Positions 59,458 through 64,000 of a stretch of 64,000 nucleotides of DNA are shown here, piece after piece. Numbering within the stretch: the first letter of the stretch is position 1; every line of letters starts with the position of its first letter. The DNA lies in contig NZ_CP022188.1 of assembly GCF_003111665.1 (NCBI RefSeq), positions 248,001-312,000 on the forward strand, given 5' to 3'. Made by a program: the position numbers and the translations under genes. Under the pieces are notes generated by a model. The model was not told where the DNA came from and searched no databases. It was given only the letters and a program-made list of their open reading frames with translations. Source of the DNA: Parazoarcus communis (GTDB lineage: Bacteria > Pseudomonadota > Gammaproteobacteria > Burkholderiales > Rhodocyclaceae).

Positions 59458-60204
59458 ATGCACAAGGACATTCCAACATCGAAGGTGTTCTATCGTCCCA
59501 TCGAGGCTGCCATACGGTGGGCCGGGTTGCTGCGGTACCTGCCGATGATCCTGGCTGCGATCGCGTCACCGCGCTTCCTGCCTCCATCGTTGAATTGCCC
59601 GCGATGGAATGAGTGCCGGCTGTACTCGGAGCGTATCTATGACGGCATCCTCAACGGGGAGCTGCCCTACGGCCAGAACGGCATCACGCTCAATGATCCG
59701 AAGCTGCTGCAGTCGCCGGATCTGACCGTTCGCCATGTCGATCTGAAGCGCTGGATGCGCAACCACTATCCCGAGCACCGGCCAGGATTCCTGTTCAGCC
59801 GTGGCGAACGCATGGCGCATCCTTTTATCACCTTGGAAACAGGACAGGCGATCCTGATCGAGCGACTGGCCCTTCAGGCGGCCCTGGAGCATGCGCGTCG
59901 CCAGATGCAGGAATTGCAGGAGCAGCGCGACACCTTGCTCAAGCAGTCCACCGCGCTGCTGGCTTCCAAGCAATGCGAGATCAGCGAGCGAGCGGAGACG
60001 ACGTATCTCAACATCATCGGCGGGATGCTGACGCTGATGCTGGGCCAGTCCCCTTCGGGTGTGCCCTATTCCAGCTTCAAAACACAGGAGGCACTCGTCT
60101 CGGCATTGGTCGCCCACTTCGGCGGCACCATGGGCATCACGGAGCGAACCTTGAACGGCAAGTTCGCCAACGCCAGGAAGTACGTCCGTAGCGCAAGCGC
60201 ATGA
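59458..60204 (+). CDS. ICE-associated hypothetical protein with ETTYLNIIG-type C-terminal domain
   Basis: A 248-residue protein with AAAGGAG before its ATG, clearly translated-looking. N-terminal part has no recognised fold. Residues about 130-170 are predicted coiled coil (RLALQAALEHARRQMQELQE). The C-terminal 70 residues, SERAETTYLNIIGGMLTLML then TERTLNGKFANARKYV, resemble a domain I have seen in hypothetical proteins of proteobacterial mobile elements, possibly DNA-binding. No function can be named. Confidence 0.65.
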   Translation: MHKDIPTSKVFYRPIEAAIRWAGLLRYLPMILAAIASPRFLPPSLNCPRWNECRLYSERIYDGILNGELPYGQNGITLNDPKLLQSPDLTVRHVDLKRWMRNHYPEHRPGFLFSRGERMAHPFITLETGQAILIERLALQAALEHARRQMQELQEQRDTLLKQSTALLASKQCEISERAETTYLNIIGGMLTLMLGQSPSGVPYSSFKTQEALVSALVAHFGGTMGITERTLNGKFANARKYVRSASA

Positions 60205-60230
60205 GGTTTTTCCAGCTTGTATGTGCAACC

Positions 60231-60260
60231 GCGGAGATTGCATTTGCAATGTCTTTCCGC
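60231..60260. promoter_or_regulatory. nested palindrome upstream of alpA, candidate operator
   Basis: ATTGCA-TT-TGCAAT (60237-60250) sits inside outer arms GCGGA (60231-60235) / TCCGC (60256-60260), 64 bases before the alpA ATG. In ICEclc the alpA promoter is switched on by the BisDC activator; a similar role here is inference. Confidence 0.45.
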
Positions 60261-60323
60261 AGCCAGGTCTATTGAATAAAGGTCACGCCAACAAACGCCA
60301 CCGAGCGTTCAGGAGTGACCGCC

Positions 60324-60536
60324 ATGTCGCAGCCCCCTGTACTCCCGCCGAACGAGCGCCGCATCCTGCGGCTCGATGAAGTCGAAGCCAAGTCCGGCTT
60401 CAAACGCGCCCACATTTACAACCTGATGAAGAAGCGCCAGTTTCCCCAGGCGCTGCGCCTGGGCGTGCGCGCCGTCGGCTGGGATTCGATCGAAATCGAC
60501 CAGTGGATCGCCGAGCGCCTCAACCACCGGACCTGA
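60324..60536 (+). CDS. alpA: AlpA-family transcriptional regulator
   Basis: A 70-residue MerR-like/excisionase-type HTH protein: RRILRLDEVEAKSGFKRAHIYNLMKKRQFPQ followed by GWDSIEIDQWIAERL. AGGAG lies nine bases before ATG 60324. It heads the alpA-parA-parB gene set of the element. Confidence 0.88.
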   Translation: MSQPPVLPPNERRILRLDEVEAKSGFKRAHIYNLMKKRQFPQALRLGVRAVGWDSIEIDQWIAERLNHRT

Positions 60537-60578
60537 CCCGTTCTCCCGCGGACTTCCCATTCCCAGCCGGAGAGCGCC

Positions 60579-61454
60579 ATGCAGGTCGTATCCATCATTT
60601 CAACGAAGGGCGGCGTCGGCAAGACCACGACGGCCGCCAACCTGGGCGGGCTCGCCGCGGACGCGGGCCTGCGCGTGCTGCTGCTCGATCTCGACGTGCA
60701 GCCCACCTTGTCCTCCTACTACGAACTGACCCAGCGCGCGCCGGGCGGCATCTATGAGCTGTTGGCCTTCAACGAGCGCGACCTTGGCCAGCTCGTGTCC
60801 CGCACGATCATCGCGGGCCTGGACCTGGTGCTGTCCAACGACCACCGGGGCGAGCTGAACACCTTATTGCTGCATGCGCCGGATGGCCGCCTGCGGCTGC
60901 GGCATCTGCTGCCAGCACTTGCTCCCCTCTACGACCTGGTGCTGATCGACACCCAGGGCGCGCGTTCCGTGCTGCTGGAGATGGCGGTGCTCGCCTCCGA
61001 CCTTGCGCTGTCGCCCGTCACGCCGGAAATCCTCGCGGCCCGGGAGCTTCGACGCGGCACCATGCAGTTGCTCGAAGACATCGCGCCGTACCGGCACCTG
61101 GGCATCGAACCGCCGCCGCTGCACCTGCTCATCAACCGCGTCCACCCGGTGTCGGCGAACGCCCGACTGATCCAGCAGGCCCTGCGCGACCTGTTCCAAG
61201 ACCATGCCGGCATCCGCGTGCTCGCCACCGACGTGCCAGCCATCGAAGCCTATCCGCGCGCCGCGACGCGCGGCCTGCCGGTGCATCGGGTCGAGCACCG
61301 CCAGCCGCCCGGCAGGGTCGCGCCGGCCTCGCTCGACACGATGCGCGCGCTCGCAAGCGAGCTGTTCCCGCAATGGCAGGACAGATTTGCCGCAATGTCC
61401 GGTCGCCCGCCACGTCCTCTTGATGCCGGGAGGTCCCATGGCGAACGCACATGA
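60579..61454 (+). CDS. parA: ParA-family ATPase of the ICE core
   Basis: A 291-residue ParA/Soj-type ATPase with the deviant Walker A KGGVGKTTTAANL (11-23), DLDVQPTLSSYY, and VLIDTQGARS. Helps maintain or partition the element. In ICEclc the parA gene, with the small gene after it (shi), was reported to stop division of transfer-competent cells. 42 bases after alpA. Confidence 0.92.
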   Translation: MQVVSIISTKGGVGKTTTAANLGGLAADAGLRVLLLDLDVQPTLSSYYELTQRAPGGIYELLAFNERDLGQLVSRTIIAGLDLVLSNDHRGELNTLLLHAPDGRLRLRHLLPALAPLYDLVLIDTQGARSVLLEMAVLASDLALSPVTPEILAARELRRGTMQLLEDIAPYRHLGIEPPPLHLLINRVHPVSANARLIQQALRDLFQDHAGIRVLATDVPAIEAYPRAATRGLPVHRVEHRQPPGRVAPASLDTMRALASELFPQWQDRFAAMSGRPPRPLDAGRSHGERT

Positions 61455-61707
61455 ACTGGCCCGCGGCCACAAGCGGCTGCGCGCGCTGATCGAGTTCGCG
61501 GTCGGTGAAGGCTGGCACGTCAAGCGCACGCCGGGCGGGCACCTCAAGTTCACCAAGGCCGGCTGCGCGGCGATCTACACCAGTTCGACCGCGAGCGACC
61601 ACCGGGCCGAATTGAACGCCCGTGCGCAGATCCGCCGCGCCGAGCGAGAGGCCCGCATGGCGCCGGCCGGCGGTCGTGGGGACTGCGAGGGGTGCGGCCA
61701 TGGCTGA
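61438..61707 (+). CDS. small protein between parA and parB, Shi-like by position
   Basis: An 89-residue basic protein, MANAHELARGHKRLRALIEF start, with GWHVKRTPGGHLKFTKAGCAAIYTSSTASDHR, which looks like a HicA/dsRBD-type fold, and a tail rich in Arg. GGGAGG lies six bases before ATG 61438, inside the parA end. In ICEclc the gene at this position is shi; homology is judged by place and size only. Confidence 0.75.
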   Translation: MANAHELARGHKRLRALIEFAVGEGWHVKRTPGGHLKFTKAGCAAIYTSSTASDHRAELNARAQIRRAEREARMAPAGGRGDCEGCGHG

Positions 61708-63373
61708 CATGACCTCGCAGGACATGGCCGGCAAGCTGCTCGCGGCCGGCTTCGAGCGCAGCGGCCCAGCGGCTACGGCCTTGAGCGACCCGATCGCGGA
61801 CACGCCCATGGTCGTGACGCTGGACCAGCTGCGGCCCTACGACCATGACCCGCGCATGAAGCGCAACCCCGCCTACGAGGAAATCAAGGCGTCCATCCGC
61901 GAGCGCGGCCTGGACGCGGCGCCAGCCATCACCCGCCGGCCCGGCGAGGACCACTACATCATCCGCAACGGCGGCAACACGCGGCTGGCGATCCTGCGCG
62001 AACTCTGGTCGGAGACCAAGGACGAACGCTTCTTCCGCATATCGTGCCTGTTTCGGCCATGGCCGGAGCGCGGTGAAATCGTCGCGCTGACCGGGCATCT
62101 TGCCGAGAACGAACTGCGCGGTGGCCTCACGTTCATCGAGCGCGCGCTCGGCGTCGAGAAAGCACGCGAGTTCTACGAGCAGGAGAGTAGCGCCGCCCTG
62201 AGCCAGTCGGAACTGGCCCGCCGCCTGGCGGCCGATGGGTTCCCCGTCCAGCGGTCGCACATCACCCGCATGGCCGACGCGGTGCGCTACCTGCTGCCCG
62301 CCATTCCCACTGTGCTCTATGGCGGCCTGGGGCGCCACCAGGTCGAGCGGCTGTCGGTCATGCGGACGGCCTGCAAGCGCACCTGGGAGCACTATGCCAA
62401 GGACCGCACGCTGCCGCTGGACTTCGACAGCTTCTTTCAGGAGGTGCTGGCGCAGTTCGACACGCAGGGCGACGAGTTCGCGCCGCAGCGCGTGCAGGAC
62501 GAGCTGATCGGCCAGATGTCCGAGCTGCTGGGCATCGGCTACGACGTGTTGGCGCTGGACCTGACCGAATCGGAAAGCCGCCACCGGGCGCTGGTCAGTG
62601 ACCCGACGCCACCTGCGGCGCCGCCGGCGTTGCCTTCGCCCACCGCCGGCACGCCGCCTCCCCCGGGCGTAGCATCGTCCATCGCCAAGCCTGCAGCGGC
62701 GGCCAGTCCTCCACCCGCCAGCCCTCCGGCGTCCGAGCCCACCTTGCGCGAGGATACGGCCCGAGAGACGACAACGGAAAGCCCCACGGCCGCACCAGGC
62801 GATCTGCTTCTCGAGCACATCGTCTCGCCGGCACCGACGACCGAACGGCTGCAGTCGATCCAGCGCATGGTTGCCGACCAGTTGGGCGATGCGCTGCCGC
62901 CCGACTTCTCGGCGAGCGTGCTGCAGTCCATCCCGGTGCAAGCCGGCGGGCTCTATCCGATCTCCGACGTCTGGTACATCGACGCCGGCCTGGACACGCC
63001 CGATCGGCTGCGCATCCACATCGCGCAGTTCGCGCGCGAGATCGCCGGGGAGGCAGCCCTGGACGAGTGCATCGAGGATCGCTCCGATGGCATCGGCTTC
63101 GTTTGCTGCGCGCCCGCCCATGCACCATCGCCGCTCGGCCGGGCGGTGCTGGCGCTGCTCATCACTCTGACGGGTCAGCCCACTGCTGAAGCGGGCGTGG
63201 ATGGCGCGCAGCTCGCCGCCGACTTGCCAGCACTGCTGCACGGCCAGGGTCAACACCACGGCGACTGCACAAGGCGCTTGAGCGACACGGCGTTGGTCAA
63301 GCTATTTCGGCTGCTCCGCCTGGCCCGGCGTCTGCTGGACCTGGAAGCCGGCACCACGGCGCCCGGGACGTGA
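61700..63373 (+). CDS. parB: ParB-family protein of PFGI-1-class ICE
   Basis: A 557-residue protein: ParB/Srx-like N-terminal domain (VTLDQLRPYDHDPRMKRNPAYEEIKASIRERGL, GGNTRLAIL, LTGHLAENELRGGLTFIERA), an HTH region (LSQSELARRLAADGFPVQRSHITRMADAVRYLL), a proline/alanine-rich linker at about 300-380, and a C-terminal domain of unknown role. Long form as in the PFGI-1 element family. Its ATG overlaps the preceding small gene by eight bases. Confidence 0.9.
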   Translation: MADMTSQDMAGKLLAAGFERSGPAATALSDPIADTPMVVTLDQLRPYDHDPRMKRNPAYEEIKASIRERGLDAAPAITRRPGEDHYIIRNGGNTRLAILRELWSETKDERFFRISCLFRPWPERGEIVALTGHLAENELRGGLTFIERALGVEKAREFYEQESSAALSQSELARRLAADGFPVQRSHITRMADAVRYLLPAIPTVLYGGLGRHQVERLSVMRTACKRTWEHYAKDRTLPLDFDSFFQEVLAQFDTQGDEFAPQRVQDELIGQMSELLGIGYDVLALDLTESESRHRALVSDPTPPAAPPALPSPTAGTPPPPGVASSIAKPAAAASPPPASPPASEPTLREDTARETTTESPTAAPGDLLLEHIVSPAPTTERLQSIQRMVADQLGDALPPDFSASVLQSIPVQAGGLYPISDVWYIDAGLDTPDRLRIHIAQFAREIAGEAALDECIEDRSDGIGFVCCAPAHAPSPLGRAVLALLITLTGQPTAEAGVDGAQLAADLPALLHGQGQHHGDCTRRLSDTALVKLFRLLRLARRLLDLEAGTTAPGT

Positions 63374-63387
63374 GCGAGGGAGGCCGC

Positions 63388-63948
63388 ATGTCCACATCGC
63401 ATCCGCTCAACCAGGCCGTGATTGCCCAGGCGCTGTATGACCTTCGCAACGGCCAACTGCGCCGCTGCAAGGCCATGGGCTTCGGCGAGGCCGAGCTGGA
63501 TGCGCTCAAGCACCCCGCGCTGATCAGCGTGCTGGCCAACGCCAGCGTCTCGTGGTGCTCGGTCACGGTCAACCGCGAAGTGCTGCAGCGCCTGCTCAAC
63601 CAGGCACAGGACGTGGAGAAGGAAATCGCCACGGTCGATCGCATGCTGCGGCTGGGGGCCAGCACGGAGATGGTCAGCCGCTTCTATGGCCTGACCCATC
63701 AGGAAGTCGCCCTGCGGCGGGAGATCCTCGGCCTGCCCAAGCGCAAGGGGCGCCACCCCGTCCTGGACGAGACCCAGGACACCGAACTTTGGCGGCAATG
63801 GAAAGCCGTGACCAGCAGCAGGAACGTCGATCTGGAGGATGAGACCTCGATTCTCGATGCGGCCATGGACCTGGCCGAGGGCATGTCACTGCCGCTCTCG
63901 GTGGTCTGGGCCGCGATCAGGAACTGGGTCGATCAGGGATTGGACTAG
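63388..63948 (+). CDS. DUF2857-family protein of ICE core
   Basis: A 186-residue protein matching the DUF2857 pattern common after parB in these elements: LNQAVIAQALYDLRNGQLRRCKAMGFGEAELDALKHP and STEMVSRFYGLTHQEVALRREIL, the latter like an HTH. ATG 63388 has GGGAGGC upstream and is preferred to GTG 63370, which overlaps the parB stop. Role unknown. Confidence 0.85.
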   Translation: MSTSHPLNQAVIAQALYDLRNGQLRRCKAMGFGEAELDALKHPALISVLANASVSWCSVTVNREVLQRLLNQAQDVEKEIATVDRMLRLGASTEMVSRFYGLTHQEVALRREILGLPKRKGRHPVLDETQDTELWRQWKAVTSSRNVDLEDETSILDAAMDLAEGMSLPLSVVWAAIRNWVDQGLD

Positions 63949-63951
63949 GCC

Positions 63952-64000
63952 ATGGCCGTGGACGACACCGCCCCACGAGCCCCGCGTCAAGGCCCCATCG
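63952..64000 (+). CDS. start of the next ICE gene, cut by window edge
   Basis: ATG at 63952, three bases after the DUF2857 stop, opens MAVDDTAPRAPRQGPI. In related elements the gene here codes for an STY4528-type replication-associated protein; only 16 codons are visible, so this is a guess from gene order. Confidence 0.4.
   Translation, partial: MAVDDTAPRAPRQGPI

Larger units (their letters stand above)
58371..64000. mobile_element. parA-side end of an ICE of the ICEclc/PFGI-1/SPI-7 family (partial)
   Basis: The gene order alpA-parA-small gene-parB-DUF2857-next gene is the conserved start of the core of these elements. No integrase, relaxase or conjugation gene is in the window, so most of the element lies to the right. 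The left boundary is not fixed: I place it just beyond trpG because everything from there is unlike the trp operon, but no attachment-site repeat or tRNA end was recognised. Confidence 0.7.

Overview
The window is GC-rich chromosomal DNA from a nitrogen-fixing betaproteobacterium. The content and order (nifHDK with draT/draG, nifLA, nifB, rnf, and an exosortase/PEP-CTERM exopolysaccharide locus) fit the Azoarcus/Aromatoleum/Thauera group of Rhodocyclales; this placement is inferred from gene content, not from a search. No rRNA, tRNA or CRISPR array was found.

Layout. 1-3.2 kb: PEP-CTERM/exosortase-associated genes (PrsK histidine kinase, cut by the window edge, and an undecaprenyl-phosphate sugar transferase). 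3.5-4.0 kb: a MaoC/PhaJ-type hydratase. 4.1-10.0 kb, minus strand: nifH-nifD-nifK-nifT-ferredoxin-nifY-small unknown gene, with hairpins after nifH, nifD, nifK and the ferredoxin. 10.2-12.5 kb, plus strand and divergent from nifH: draT, a SIR2-like protein and a hemerythrin. 12.6-18.4 kb, minus strand: nifB-fdxN-nifO-flavodiiron protein-two [2Fe-2S] ferredoxins (one like Shethna protein II)-nifQ-draG. 18.8-20.1 kb: a diheme cytochrome c peroxidase and a small membrane protein. 20.2-23.3 kb, minus strand: nifLA, divergent from rnfABCDGEH (23.7-29.1 kb, plus strand). Sigma-54 promoters precede nifH, nifB, nifL and rnfA. NifA-type TGT-N10-ACA sites lie upstream of nifH, nifB and rnfA, and an NtrC-like site lies upstream of nifL.

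29.2-43.6 kb is housekeeping: an HD-GYP response regulator, glyoxalase, YgjP metallopeptidase, CinA-like protein, EI24 protein, Ffh, a CcsA-like protein, a CNNM/CBS protein, PilB-PilC-PilD, FmdB, DUF502 and AspRS. 43.7-50.7 kb is amino-acid catabolism and transport: leucine-type dehydrogenase, fused indolepyruvate ferredoxin oxidoreductase, an NSS transporter behind a leucine-rich leader ORF, and an Lrp regulator. Then come FKBP, MsrA, TamB and trpGDC.

From about 58.4 kb to the end is the parA-side end of an integrative and conjugative element of the ICEclc/PFGI-1/SPI-7 family (alpA-parA-shi-like-parB-DUF2857-start of a further gene), preceded by unknown genes and a strongly folded non-coding stretch next to trpG.

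How the genes work together: NtrC would turn on nifLA under nitrogen limitation. NifL restrains NifA in oxygen or fixed nitrogen. NifA with sigma-54 turns on nifHDK, the nifB operon and rnf. Rnf and the ferredoxins supply low-potential electrons. NifB, NifQ and NifY make and carry the cofactor. DraT and DraG switch NifH off and on by ADP-ribosylation. The flavodiiron protein, the Shethna-II-like ferredoxin, hemerythrin and perhaps the peroxidase look like an oxygen-protection set.
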